Assembly (NCBI RefSeq): GCF_004216955.1
Contig: NZ_SGXL01000002.1
Span: 62,001 to 126,000, forward strand
Reading direction: 5' to 3'
Origin: Fictibacillus sp. BK138
Lineage (GTDB): Bacteria; Bacillota; Bacilli; Bacillales; Fictibacillaceae
DNA length: 64,000 nucleotides
Below, piece by piece: positions 23,050 through 31,739 of this stretch; position 1 is the first letter of the stretch; the number at the start of each line of letters is the position of its first letter. The notes under the pieces are model-generated. The model was given only the letters and a program-made list of their open reading frames with translations. It made no database searches and had not been told where the DNA came from. A program made the position numbers and the translations under genes.

Positions 23050-24456
23050 TTACTTCTTCTCTTTTTTCACTTTCGCATAGAAATAAGTCAGTACGAATGG
23101 CACTACGATTACGATTCCCATTCCGATAAAGAATGAGCCCCAGCTTCCCGGCAGGATAGAAAGGAATCCTGGAATTCCGCCTACACCAATGGAAGATGCT
23201 TTTACGCCGGCAATGGTAATCACGATACCTGCCATCGCAGAACCGATCATCGCAAAGATGAATGGATATCTAAAGCGTAAGTTAACCCCGAACATCGCAG
23301 GTTCTGTAATACCAAGATAAGCAGATAAAGCTGATGTTCCAGCTAGACCTTTAAGCTTCTCATCGCGTGAAGCAACGAACATAGCAAGTGCAGCTGAACC
23401 TTGAGCGATATTTGATAATGCAAGCATCGGCCATAAGAATGTTCCACCCGTGTTTGAGATAAGCTGAAGATCGACAGCTAAGAAGGTATGGTGCATACCA
23501 GTCACAACAAGAAGTGCGTAGAATCCTCCATAGATCAATCCGCCTAACCAAGCAAAGTTATCAAAAATGGATACGAAGAAGTCTGTTACAGCATTCCCGA
23601 TCGAGAATGTAATCGGACCGATAACGATAAATGCTAAGAATCCTGTTACTAACAATGTGATTGGTGCAACTAATAGGAGCTGCAGTGAATCAGGAATACG
23701 TTTTTTCAAAAAGAGTTCAATTTTAGCTAATACATATGATGCAATTAATACTGGCAATACTTGACCTTGGTAGCCAACTTTTTCAATCGGCAGACCAAAC
23801 AGGTTCCATGTCGGAATATCTTTTGTTTTCCCGTAGTCCCAAGCGTTTAATAGATCTGGATGGACGAGCATGAGTCCAAGCACGATACCCAGCAATGGAC
23901 TTCCACCAAACTTCTTAACGGCTGACCATCCGATTAATCCTGGCAGGAACACGAAAGCAGTATTCGCGATCAGGTTAATGATGCCAGCGAGATCTGCCCA
24001 GTTTTTATGAACATCAATAAATGATTTCTCATCATAAAAAATGCCCGGTCCAGTCAGAATGTTGTTGATACCCATCAATAGACCTGCCGTAACGATGGCA
24101 GGAAGGATAGGAATAAAGATATCCGCTAATGCTTTGATCGCTCGTTGAAGCGGATTCAATTTCTTGCTTGCTTCGTCTTTAATGTCTTCCTTTGAAGCTC
24201 TTCCTGTACCCGTGATGTCGATAAATTCGTTGTACACTTTATCAACGGTACCTTGTCCGATGACCACTTGATACTGGCCGTTCGCGGAGAACGACCCTTT
24301 CACTAGATCAATATCTTCAAGTGCTTTTTCATCAACTTTTCCTTCGTCCTTCAATGCGAGGCGAAGACGTGTGACACAGTGTGTAGCTGCAGATACGTTA
24401 TCTTTACCGCCGAGTGCTTCGACGATTTGTTCAGCTGTTTCGCGGATTTTGCTCAT
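23050..24456 (-). CDS. treP: Trehalose-specific PTS transporter EIIBC
   Basis: 468 residues with CTAGGAGGGAAC upstream of ATG. IIB domain at 1-85 with phospho-Cys in SAATHCVTRLRLAL; IIC from about 105 with ten or so helices and the motif GITEPAMFGVNLRFRYPF. No IIA domain, so it borrows a glucose-type IIA, as in B. subtilis. Imports trehalose as trehalose-6-phosphate. First gene of treP-treA-treR. Confidence 0.93.
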   Translation of the reverse strand: MSKIRETAEQIVEALGGKDNVSAATHCVTRLRLALKDEGKVDEKALEDIDLVKGSFSANGQYQVVIGQGTVDKVYNEFIDITGTGRASKEDIKDEASKKLNPLQRAIKALADIFIPILPAIVTAGLLMGINNILTGPGIFYDEKSFIDVHKNWADLAGIINLIANTAFVFLPGLIGWSAVKKFGGSPLLGIVLGLMLVHPDLLNAWDYGKTKDIPTWNLFGLPIEKVGYQGQVLPVLIASYVLAKIELFLKKRIPDSLQLLLVAPITLLVTGFLAFIVIGPITFSIGNAVTDFFVSIFDNFAWLGGLIYGGFYALLVVTGMHHTFLAVDLQLISNTGGTFLWPMLALSNIAQGSAALAMFVASRDEKLKGLAGTSALSAYLGITEPAMFGVNLRFRYPFIFAMIGSAMAGIVITIAGVKASSIGVGGIPGFLSILPGSWGSFFIGMGIVIVVPFVLTYFYAKVKKEKK

Positions 24457-24470
24457 TAATGTTCCCTCCT

Positions 24471-24484
24471 AGAAACCGTTTCCA
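24471..24484 (-). promoter_or_regulatory. cre-like site in the treP leader
   Basis: TGGAAACGGTTTCT on the minus strand, close to the CcpA consensus, just upstream of the treP ribosome site. Confidence 0.6.
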
Positions 24485-24568
24485 TTTCTGCTGATAAAAA
24501 AAAGGTCTTATCGTGTCTATACCCTTAATTATCATGTGATGAAAACTAGTACTTTAATCAAACTGTGT

Positions 24569-24582
24569 ATGAAGCGTTTCCA
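24569..24582 (-). promoter_or_regulatory. cre site downstream of the tre promoter
   Basis: TGGAAACGCTTCAT on the minus strand fits the CcpA cre consensus; position shortly after the predicted start would act as a roadblock in glucose. Confidence 0.75.
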
Positions 24583-24595
24583 AAGAACCGGAAAC

Positions 24596-24647
24596 TTGTA
24601 TATACATATTACAAAAATAATTTAACCTGTATATACAAATAAGTCAA
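24596..24647 (-). promoter_or_regulatory. tre promoter with two TreR operators
   Basis: TTGACT (24647-24642), 17-bp spacer, TAAATT (24624-24619) on the minus strand. Two TreR boxes: TTGTATATACAG in the spacer (24638-24627) and TTGTATATACAT (24596-24607) downstream of -10, both near the known TTGTATATACAA operator. Confidence 0.85.
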
Positions 24648-24759
24648 CTCATTCGTTTAATTGGTGTTATTTACTAAAAAACGCAACTTTTCCTTTTCCT
24701 AATTTCTTTTGATATAATTTGTTACAGAAGCAGAAACGAACTGAAAAGGAGATCATAGA

Positions 24760-25572
24760 ATGTCACCTAAAAAAGCACTTACTATTGCAGGCTCTGATAC
24801 TAGCGGCGGAGCAGGCATTCAAGCAGATTTAAAAACATTCCAGGAGCTAGGCGTTTACGGCATGACAGCACTTAACGTTGTAGTCGCTCAAGACCCTCAT
24901 CGCGACTGGTTCCATGAAGTATTTTTACTTCCGGCTGATATGTTTAAAAAACAGCTGGAAACGGTTGTAGCAGGAATCGGAGTTGATGCATTAAAAACAG
25001 GCATGCTGGCATCTGTGGAAGCGATCCAAATTACAGCTGATCTAATTGAAAAGCACAACCTTCAAAACGTTGTAATCGATCCAGTGATGGTGTGTAAAGG
25101 TGCTGAACCACTTCACCCTGAACTGGCGAGCACACTGCAGAACGTTCTTGTACCAAAAGCAACAGTGGTAACACCTAACCTTTTTGAAGCAGCACAATTA
25201 GCTGGTATGGAACCAATTACGACTGTTGAACAAATGATGGAAGCAGCTCATAAGATCCAAGCGAACGGCGCAAAATACGTTATTGTAAAAGGCGGCGGAA
25301 AACTTGATCATGAAAGTGCTGTAGATGTTTTATATGATGGAAACGAGTTTGAAGTTTTAGAATCAGAAAGAATTGAAACAACATGGACGCACGGGGCCGG
25401 ATGCACGTTCTCAGCTGCAATCACAGCTGAACTTGCAAAAGGAAAGCCTGCGCGTGAAGCGATTCTTACAGCAAAAGATTTTATTACAGAAGCAATCGCA
25501 TCTGGTTTTGAACTCAATCAATATGTAGGACCAACATGGCACGGTGCATACCGCAATAAATTGAATAAATAA
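24760..25572 (+). CDS. pdxK: Pyridoxine/pyridoxal kinase (ThiD-like)
   Basis: 270 residues, AAAGGAGATC upstream of ATG. Ribokinase fold of the ThiD type: KALTIAGSDTSGGAGIQADLKTFQE, DPVMVCKGAEPL, TPNLFEAAQLAGM and WTHGAGCTFSAAITAEL. It resembles B. subtilis PdxK, a ThiD paralogue that phosphorylates pyridoxine, pyridoxal and pyridoxamine. HMP kinase activity is an alternative, but no thiamine genes are near. Monocistronic with a long terminator. Confidence 0.88.
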   Translation: MSPKKALTIAGSDTSGGAGIQADLKTFQELGVYGMTALNVVVAQDPHRDWFHEVFLLPADMFKKQLETVVAGIGVDALKTGMLASVEAIQITADLIEKHNLQNVVIDPVMVCKGAEPLHPELASTLQNVLVPKATVVTPNLFEAAQLAGMEPITTVEQMMEAAHKIQANGAKYVIVKGGGKLDHESAVDVLYDGNEFEVLESERIETTWTHGAGCTFSAAITAELAKGKPAREAILTAKDFITEAIASGFELNQYVGPTWHGAYRNKLNK

Positions 25573-25584
25573 TTTTCACCTTAA

Positions 25585-25640
25585 AACGGGCTGTCTAATA
25601 AGTAGGTTTAACTTACTTGGACAGCCCGTTAGTTATTTTT
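25585..25640 (+). terminator. Terminator of pdxK
   Basis: AACGGGCTGTC / GACAGCCCGTT 11-bp stem enclosing a second small hairpin (AAGTA..TACTT), then an AT-rich T-run. Confidence 0.88.
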
Positions 25641-25711
25641 TCAAAAAGGAATCTTGAATAAAAGCCTAAAAGGTTGTTGCTTTTAGCTTTTACTATTATC
25701 ATCATTTGCAA

Positions 25712-25900
25712 GTTGATTGGAGCACAAGGTGCGAGACTCCTCGAAAAATAAACTTCAATTTTTCTTCGTGCGATGTCTCGCTGCCGGAGCCTTCCTTGTC
25801 CTACGGGACGAGCGGTCAGGTGAAGAACCTAATGGCGCAAAGCGGCAGGAGGCTCACCGCACGCCCCGTGGAAAGCGAGCAACCTGGAGCGGAAATCAAC
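25712..25900 (+). repeat. Dispersed repeat, copy 3
   Basis: About 189 bp with the same ends (GTTGATTGGAGC / GGAGCGGAAATCAAC) and the inner CAGGAGGCTCACCGCACG and CCGTGGAAAGCGAGCAACC. It carries an extra middle segment absent from copy 2 that includes a GAAAAATAAACTTCAATTTTTC inverted stretch. Confidence 0.85.
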
Positions 25901-26019
25901 TTCTTTCATGAGCCACGTTTGCGATTAACCCTCACTTTTTTTATGCCAGGCATATCATACACGATTTCCGCTGTTTTGAATTATAATAAGTACATCTATC
26001 ATAAGCAGGAGTGAGAAGC

Positions 26020-26370
26020 ATGCAGCCTATTCAAGCTAATGACGTCCAGAACGCACTGGATCAATTTATAGGAAAAGAACTATATTTGCATTTGGAAACC
26101 ACTAATGGCGCTTATGCCAATCACAATAACGAATCAGTACTTACTGTTAATGCATATATCCGTAACGGAAAAGTAACACCTTTGTCCGGAAAAATCATGG
26201 GCACCGGTCCTTTTCGTGTCGGGTTAAAGATCGAACTTGGCTGGATCTATGCAGAAGGATTAACACATTGGGAAATCGACTCAGAGGGAAGACTGCTTCT
26301 CGCCGGCCATGATCAGGAAGGCCGTCTTGCTGTAGCTCTTCAACTCAGCACTTCCCCATTTGATGTTTAA
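26020..26370 (+). CDS. yojF: YojF family protein (DUF1806)
   Basis: 116 residues; ATG 26020 chosen because AGGAG is 8 nt upstream (a GTG three codons earlier overlaps that site). Beta-rich, with HLETTNGAYANHNNESVLTVNAYIRNGKV and ELGWIYAEGLTHWEID. DUF1806 proteins are nearly always encoded next to bshB2, as here (15 bp apart), so a role linked to bacillithiol metabolism is inferred; the biochemical function is unknown. Confidence 0.85.
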   Translation: MQPIQANDVQNALDQFIGKELYLHLETTNGAYANHNNESVLTVNAYIRNGKVTPLSGKIMGTGPFRVGLKIELGWIYAEGLTHWEIDSEGRLLLAGHDQEGRLAVALQLSTSPFDV

Positions 26371-26385
26371 AGGAGGTTATCATTC

Positions 26386-27030
26386 ATGAACGATCATTTA
26401 TTAGTCATCTTTCCACATCCTGATGACGAAGCTTTCGGAGTATCAGGGACAATTGCCCAACACACGAAAAAAGGGTCACCCGTAACTTATATTTGCCTTA
26501 CTTTAGGACAGATGGGGAGAAACATGGGAAACCCGCCTTTCGCAACTCGTGAATCCCTTCCTCTCATCCGTCAAAAAGAGTTAGAGAATGCTTGTGCTGC
26601 AGTCGGGATTAAAGATCTGCGTCAATTTGGACTTCGTGATAAGACGATTGAGTTTGAAGATGAACAGCTTCTCGCAGATCAATTCTTAACCGTTATTGAT
26701 GAAGTGAAGCCTGCAACGATTATTACTTTTTATCCAGGATACAGTGTGCATCCCGATCATGAAGCAACGGGAAGAGCAGTAGTTCGAGCGGTTAAGGGCA
26801 TGGCTGAATCGGACCGTCCAGAACTTTTATGTGTAGCTTTTGCGAGAAATTCTGAAGAAGACCTTGGTGCACCTCATATTGTTACCGATGTTTCTGATGT
26901 TTTTGAAGACAAAATGAACTGTATCAAAGCGCATCGCTCACAGACACAATGGCTTGTTAATAGCGTAGAAAAAGATCCTGCGATGCTGGAGTGGGTTCAA
27001 AAAGAAAGATTTTGGCGCTATCCATTATAA
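26386..27030 (+). CDS. bshB2: Bacillithiol biosynthesis deacetylase BshB2
   Basis: 214 residues, AAAGGAGG upstream of ATG. LmbE-type zinc deacetylase: the zinc site FPHPDDEAFG at about 10-19 and the second conserved HPDHEATG near 125. It removes acetyl from N-acetylglucosaminyl malate on the way to bacillithiol, or from mercapturic conjugates. Paired with yojF as in B. subtilis yojF-yojG. Confidence 0.9.
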   Translation: MNDHLLVIFPHPDDEAFGVSGTIAQHTKKGSPVTYICLTLGQMGRNMGNPPFATRESLPLIRQKELENACAAVGIKDLRQFGLRDKTIEFEDEQLLADQFLTVIDEVKPATIITFYPGYSVHPDHEATGRAVVRAVKGMAESDRPELLCVAFARNSEEDLGAPHIVTDVSDVFEDKMNCIKAHRSQTQWLVNSVEKDPAMLEWVQKERFWRYPL

Positions 27031-27146
27031 TTTTTATGTATTAGAATCTGTTGCCTTGCTGGGCTTCTGGATTCTTTTTTTATGTTTAATAACTTGAATT
27101 TTCAAAAAAATGTACAATTCCATGTGGCATTTTTCTCCTATTGTGG

Positions 27147-27152
27147 TATACT
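27147..27152 (+). promoter_or_regulatory. Extended -10 promoter
   Basis: TGG-TATACT about 80 bp upstream of the small membrane protein gene; no clear -35. Confidence 0.5.
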
Positions 27153-27234
27153 AAATGTAACAAATCGTTCACATTTTAGACGCTAATTTGTCAAAATTGT
27201 AAGCGTGTACAATACTTCAAGGGGTTGATATGTA

Positions 27235-27507
27235 ATGGATGTATTCATGGTTTATTTGTTTGTAGCAACTGCGACACCGCTGTTTTTGTGGAATGATAGT
27301 CGTAAGCTTGCACTGGCACAGATACCGTTTATCGCCCTGTTATGGACTTACGTAGGATTATTTATGGCATATGACAGCTTAAGCCTGTTTGTTCATAGTT
27401 TCTTTATAACGGTATTCATCGCAAACGTCGTTTTTGCTCACTATGCAGCTTACGTTGTTTGGGGCCGTCCATACTTGGCGAAACGTAAAATGGAAAAAGA
27501 ATATTAA
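27235..27507 (+). CDS. Small membrane protein, hypothetical
   Basis: 90 residues, ATG with AAGGGGTTG upstream. Three hydrophobic helices (about 3-19, 25-45, 52-73) and a basic C-terminus (RPYLAKRKMEKEY) that should face the cytoplasm. I do not recognise a family. It has its own promoter and terminator, so it is a real independent gene rather than a chance frame. Confidence 0.75.
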   Translation: MDVFMVYLFVATATPLFLWNDSRKLALAQIPFIALLWTYVGLFMAYDSLSLFVHSFFITVFIANVVFAHYAAYVVWGRPYLAKRKMEKEY

Positions 27508-27522
27508 GTTAAAAAAACGTGA

Positions 27523-27550
27523 CCCCCTCTATTAAATTAGAGGGGTTTTT
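27523..27550 (+). terminator. Terminator
   Basis: CCCCTCTA-ttaaat-TAGAGGGG followed by TTTTTG. Confidence 0.92.
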
Positions 27551-27703
27551 GCATTTATTGGTAAATTAAACCTCGGAAATTCCACGGTATACCGCCGCTC
27601 ATCAGTCCCTCGTCTCCCCTCACCTTCTATAGCGTATATATCCTTCTTTTCTTCGATTTTCTTCACTTTTTGCCCGTTTTCTACACTATCTCACCAAATA
27701 CTG

Positions 27704-27731
27704 TTGTCATAAAATCTGACCATGTTATACT
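27704..27731 (+). promoter_or_regulatory. proB promoter
   Basis: TTGTCA (27704-27709), 16-bp spacer, TATACT (27726-27731). The leader is about 75 nt. The 150 bp upstream, after the previous terminator, is C/T-rich and holds nothing I can name. Confidence 0.7.
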
Positions 27732-27814
27732 CAGTAACGTTGAATTTTTGACCGGACAAGTAAATAAAAAACACTAAAAACTAACAAACAAAACAGGAGT
27801 GATTAACACCAGAT

Positions 27815-28948
27815 ATGGCTTTTAATGAAACAAAGAATAAACGTATTGTAATAAAGATTGGTTCCAGCTCATTAACGAGCGGACTTGGTGATATTAGCAG
27901 ACGTAAATTAGAACGTCTTGTAGATGAGGTTGTTAAATTAAAAGATGAAGGGCATGAGGTGTTGCTCGTTTCATCTGGTGCAGTTGCAGCAGGCTACAGA
28001 AGATTGGGATGCTTAAATCGCCCAACTACTCTATCTGAAAAACAAGCAGCAGCTTCAATCGGACAAGGTCTTCTAATGGAAGCTTATTCTGAAAGATTTG
28101 TTTCTCACGGCTACACAGCTTCACAGATCTTGATCACAAGAAGTGACTTCTCTGACCGGAATCGTTATCACAATGCGCGTAACACAATAAATGTTCTATT
28201 AGACCGCGGCATTATTCCAATCGTAAATGAAAATGATACGGTAACCGTCGAACGGTTAAAGTTTGGAGATAACGATACACTTTCAGCTAAAGTGGCAGGT
28301 CTTGTGGATGCCGATCAGCTGATCATCCTTTCAGATATTGACGGTCTATATACAGAAGACCCAAGAAAAAACCCAGAAGCTCAACTTTTAACGAAGGTAA
28401 GCGAAATTACACCAGAAATTGAGGATTCCGCTGGCGAACCCGGCAGTGCTGTCGGCACAGGAGGAATGCGCTCTAAGATCGATGCAGTCAAGATTGCAAT
28501 GGCATCAGGCATCTCTTCATTCCTTGGTAATGCAACTGCAAATGACATCATTCATCAAGCAGTAACAGGAGACGCACGAGGAACTTATTTTGTTCCTAAA
28601 AAGAACGAATTCAACTTGGATACAAAATTACAATGGATTGCGTTCCATTCAGGACCCGAAGGCGAAATTGTCGTTACCAATAAAGCAAAAGAAGGAATTG
28701 ATGACCTGAAAAGTCTTTACCCTACTGGAATTCATTATGTTAGTGGACACTTTAAAAAGGGTTCTGTTGTCCGCATCAAAGACCTTGATGGCAATGAAGT
28801 TGGACTAGGTGTATCTAATTATTCATCAAAACAGCTCATTAAGATCAAAGGTTTCTCAACAGACGAATTGGAAGACGTTGGTCCTGAAGAAGCGATCAAC
28901 AATGATGATTTAGTGTGTCACACACGCTTAGCAGTACCGATTCACTAA
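27815..28948 (+). CDS. proB: Glutamate 5-kinase
   Basis: 377 residues. Amino-acid kinase domain (about 8-260: RIVIKIGSSSLTSGLG, LLVSSGAVAAGYRRL, NENDTVTVERLKFGDNDTLSA, LSDIDGLYTEDPR, GTGGMRSKIDAVKIAMASGI) plus a C-terminal PUA domain (about 280-360). Catalyses the first step of proline synthesis, ATP-dependent phosphorylation of glutamate, and is normally feedback-inhibited by proline. The AGGAG is 13 nt from the ATG, somewhat far. Cotranscribed with proA 63 bp downstream. Confidence 0.94.
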   Translation: MAFNETKNKRIVIKIGSSSLTSGLGDISRRKLERLVDEVVKLKDEGHEVLLVSSGAVAAGYRRLGCLNRPTTLSEKQAAASIGQGLLMEAYSERFVSHGYTASQILITRSDFSDRNRYHNARNTINVLLDRGIIPIVNENDTVTVERLKFGDNDTLSAKVAGLVDADQLIILSDIDGLYTEDPRKNPEAQLLTKVSEITPEIEDSAGEPGSAVGTGGMRSKIDAVKIAMASGISSFLGNATANDIIHQAVTGDARGTYFVPKKNEFNLDTKLQWIAFHSGPEGEIVVTNKAKEGIDDLKSLYPTGIHYVSGHFKKGSVVRIKDLDGNEVGLGVSNYSSKQLIKIKGFSTDELEDVGPEEAINNDDLVCHTRLAVPIH

Positions 28949-29011
28949 AATTTTGATGAAAAGTTTTGATGAAAGTTAAACAAACGTTTAAAAATAACAA
29001 GGAGGCGTTGG

Positions 29012-30283
29012 ATGAGTACTTTTAAAAGTACAACCAAACCATTGATTGTAGAAGACCAGGCAAAGCTAGCTCAGAAAGCTTCAAAAAAGCTTGCCTTACT
29101 GACCGAAAAAGAGAAAAACGAAGCTTTATTAGTAATTGCAGATGTTTTAGAAAAAGAGTCAGATTATATATTACAAGAGAACAAAAAAGATTTAGAGAAC
29201 GGCGAAGAAAAAGGTTTTTCAGAGGCTCTCATGGACCGTCTGCGTTTAACTTCTGACCGTGTAAAAGATTTTGCTGACGGACTTCGCGAAGTTGTTGAAC
29301 TTCAAGATCCTGTCGGCGAAATCTTATCAGGCTGGACGTTAGATAACGGACTAAAAGTAGAACAAGTACGCGTTCCGTTAGGTGTAATCGGCATGATCTA
29401 TGAAGCTCGTCCGAATGTAACGGTAGATGCTACCGGATTAGCATTGAAATCAGGTAACGCTATTGTGCTTAAAGGCGGTTCGAATGCTATTCATTCCAAC
29501 TCAGCAATCGTATCTGTGATTCATAAAGCATTAGCTGATACGAAGATTCCTGAGGACGCTGTACAATTCATCGCTTCAACAGATCGTGAAGCTGCGGGAC
29601 AGTTGTTTACGATGAAAGAGTACATCGACGTGCTGATTCCTCGGGGCGGCGGAAAGCTGATTCAGACAGTCGTCGAGAATGCGACAGTTCCAGTGCTCGA
29701 AACAGGCGTTGGTAACTGTCACATCTATGTTGATCAGTTTGCAGACGTTGATAAAGCACTGGCTATTTTAGAAAATGCAAAAACAGACCGCCCTGCTGTT
29801 TGTAATGCAGCCGAGACGTTCATCTTTCATGAAGCATGGTTAGAGCAAAATAAAGATCGTGTCGTTGCATTATTTGATAAGCATGGGATTGAAGTTCATG
29901 GTGACGAAAAAGCTGGCGAAATACTGCCAGACGTTATCCCAGCTACTGAAAAAGACTGGGCTGAGGAATATTTAAGCCTTGCTGTAGCTGTGAAAGTCGT
30001 TGGATCCGTTGAGGAAGCAGTGGCTCACATTGAGCGTTATGGCACGAAGCACTCTGAAGCAGTGGTGACAGAAGACGCTGAGACGGCGGTAAGTTTCTTG
30101 AATGCCGTTGACGCAGCTGCTGTATACCAAAATGCTTCAACTCGTTTCACCGACGGCTCTGCGCTAGGTTTTGGAGCTGAGATCGGAATCTCGACACAAA
30201 AGCTTCATGCTCGCGGGCCAATGGGTCTGCCAGCACTGACGACGATTAAATATCGTATGACTGGTGATGGGCAGGTTAGATAA
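29012..30283 (+). CDS. proA: Gamma-glutamyl phosphate reductase
   Basis: 423 residues with CAAGGAGGCG upstream of the ATG. Aldehyde-dehydrogenase fold: VRVPLGVIGMIYEARPNVTVDA, LKSGNAIVLKGGSNAIHSN, VLIPRGGGKLIQTVVENATVPVLETG and the catalytic Cys in TDRPAVCNAAETFIFH. Reduces gamma-glutamyl phosphate to glutamate semialdehyde with NADPH. Second gene of proBA; a terminator follows. Confidence 0.95.
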   Translation: MSTFKSTTKPLIVEDQAKLAQKASKKLALLTEKEKNEALLVIADVLEKESDYILQENKKDLENGEEKGFSEALMDRLRLTSDRVKDFADGLREVVELQDPVGEILSGWTLDNGLKVEQVRVPLGVIGMIYEARPNVTVDATGLALKSGNAIVLKGGSNAIHSNSAIVSVIHKALADTKIPEDAVQFIASTDREAAGQLFTMKEYIDVLIPRGGGKLIQTVVENATVPVLETGVGNCHIYVDQFADVDKALAILENAKTDRPAVCNAAETFIFHEAWLEQNKDRVVALFDKHGIEVHGDEKAGEILPDVIPATEKDWAEEYLSLAVAVKVVGSVEEAVAHIERYGTKHSEAVVTEDAETAVSFLNAVDAAAVYQNASTRFTDGSALGFGAEIGISTQKLHARGPMGLPALTTIKYRMTGDGQVR

Positions 30284-30312
30284 ACAACTTTAGTAGCACA
30301 ACTACTATTGAA

Positions 30313-30342
30313 AGCAGTCTCGCTTTGGCGGGGCTGTTTTTT
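30313..30342 (+). terminator. Terminator of proBA
   Basis: GCAGTCTCGC-tttg-GCGGGGCTG stem followed by TTTTTT. Confidence 0.85.
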
Positions 30343-30405
30343 GTTGTTTATAGACAGGTAAATCATTGTTTCAGGAGAATATTTAGGTAGCAAAGGAGGT
30401 CGTCA

Positions 30406-31371
30406 ATGCTAGTTAAAGATCGTTCAAAATCGCTTAGGATCAAAAAGCTTGAGGTATTCCAACGCCGTTTAATTCAAAATCATCCTAAACTTTTACCCAT
30501 TAATGATGAGTTAGGAGGTAGACTCGCAGGACATCATGGTGAACAATCCAACGATTATTTTTTAAAACCTTTCTTAAGTAAAGGCTATACTGTCCTTCAT
30601 GACTTACGGCTGGCTGCCCACGATAGCTTTTTTCAGATTGACACACTTCTAATATCCACACACTATATTTTAATCCTTGAAGTAAAGTACATCACTGGCA
30701 CCTTACATTTTGATCACCTTAATCAAGTGATCCGAGTAAGAGATGACGGCAGTGAAGAAGCATTTCAAAATCCGATTTATCAAGTGAAACGCCAACGGTC
30801 TCACTTAACCGATTGGCTGTCTAGAAATCGTGTTCCTCATATCCCTGTTCACTCTTTAGTTGTAATGAGCAACCCCAGAACCATCATCAAATCCCTTCCC
30901 TCTCATAAAGACATACCTCAATATATAACCCATAGCCCTTATCTCCAAGAACGGATTCAAGTTTTCGATAAGATGCATTCCGTTGAGAAACTGACAAAAA
31001 GAGAAATCACAAAACTTTCAAAACTGCTCGTCCGCCAGCATACTCCAGACAACCCCGACTTAATAAAAAGGTATCAGATTGAAGAAAAGGATATTATCAA
31101 AGGGGTTTATTGTACTAAGTGTTTTTATATGCCGGTGGTGAGGAAGCATAATACTTGGGTTTGCCCAAAATGTTCTAAAAAAGATCGGAATCTTCACCTG
31201 CCTTCTTTAGAGGATTACGCATTATTATATGGAGCAAGCATTACAAATAAAGAATTTTGTAACTTTCTACAAATCCCTTCCAGGCATGTAGCAAAACGTA
31301 TTCTTAGTAATATGAATTTACCTCATACCGGAGGCTGCAAAGGAAGAACATATACGTTACCCTATCTTTAA
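30406..31371 (+). CDS. NERD-domain protein with C-terminal zinc ribbon
   Basis: 321 residues, CAAAGGAGG upstream of ATG. NERD (nuclease-related) domain at about 40-160: GEQSND (Glu46), FQIDTLLIS (Asp79) and ILEVKYITG (Glu92, Lys94) reproduce the nuclease-like active site pattern. A treble-Cys zinc ribbon follows (about 226-256, CTKC and CPKC), then a helix-rich end that could bind DNA (NKEFCNFLQIPSRHVAKRIL). The family is common in Bacilli and its substrate is unknown; a role in DNA processing is inferred from the fold. It is a lone gene, with a 20-bp array directly downstream. Confidence 0.85.
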   Translation: MLVKDRSKSLRIKKLEVFQRRLIQNHPKLLPINDELGGRLAGHHGEQSNDYFLKPFLSKGYTVLHDLRLAAHDSFFQIDTLLISTHYILILEVKYITGTLHFDHLNQVIRVRDDGSEEAFQNPIYQVKRQRSHLTDWLSRNRVPHIPVHSLVVMSNPRTIIKSLPSHKDIPQYITHSPYLQERIQVFDKMHSVEKLTKREITKLSKLLVRQHTPDNPDLIKRYQIEEKDIIKGVYCTKCFYMPVVRKHNTWVCPKCSKKDRNLHLPSLEDYALLYGASITNKEFCNFLQIPSRHVAKRILSNMNLPHTGGCKGRTYTLPYL

Positions 31372-31385
31372 AACCCTAGTAATTG

Positions 31386-31585
31386 CTCATAAATTTCTAG
31401 GACGGCTCGTAAAATTCTAGAACCGGTCGTAAAATCCTAGAACCGCTCGTAAAATTCTAGAACCGCTCGTAAAATTCTAAAACCGCTCGTAAAATTCCAG
31501 AACCGCTCGTAAAATCCTAAAACCGCTCGTAAAATCCTAGAATCGCTCATAAAATCCTAGAATCGCTCATAAATCCCCAGAGAAG
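31386..31585. repeat. 20-bp phased array C (unit CTCGTAAAATTCTAGAACCG)
   Basis: Ten consecutive units of exactly 20 bp. Conserved CTCRTAAAATYCTAGAAYCG with a few substitutions per unit; first and last units are most diverged. There are no spacers, so it is a tandem array rather than a CRISPR. Confidence 0.92.
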
Positions 31586-31690
31586 GTTCTTTTCCCTCCC
31601 AAAATAGCATCATACTCTTAAGACATACTCTAGAACATAAATACCAAAGGCTCTCGCCCATCGAGAGCCCACATCCACCCAAATTCCACA

Positions 31691-31727
31691 CAAAAAAGCC
31701 TCCTGCAACCAAGCAAGAGGCTTTCTT
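31691..31727 (-). terminator. Terminator of qoxABCD
   Basis: Minus strand AAGCCTCTTGC-ttggt-TGCAGGAGGCTT then TTTTTG. A second hairpin without T-run (GGCTCTCG-ccca-TCGAGAGCC) lies at 31647-31668. Confidence 0.9.
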
Positions 31728-31739
31728 TCATCAATTCTA

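Noticed and set aside
27590-27650. T-box-like segment (GGTATACCGCC ... AGTCCCTC) upstream of proB
   Set aside because: Lacks the AGGGTGG half and specifier stems, and the proB promoter lies downstream of it at 27704-27731.
31386-31585. CRISPR-like periodic array
   Set aside because: Units are contiguous and all parts are similar; there are no unique spacers, leader or cas genes.
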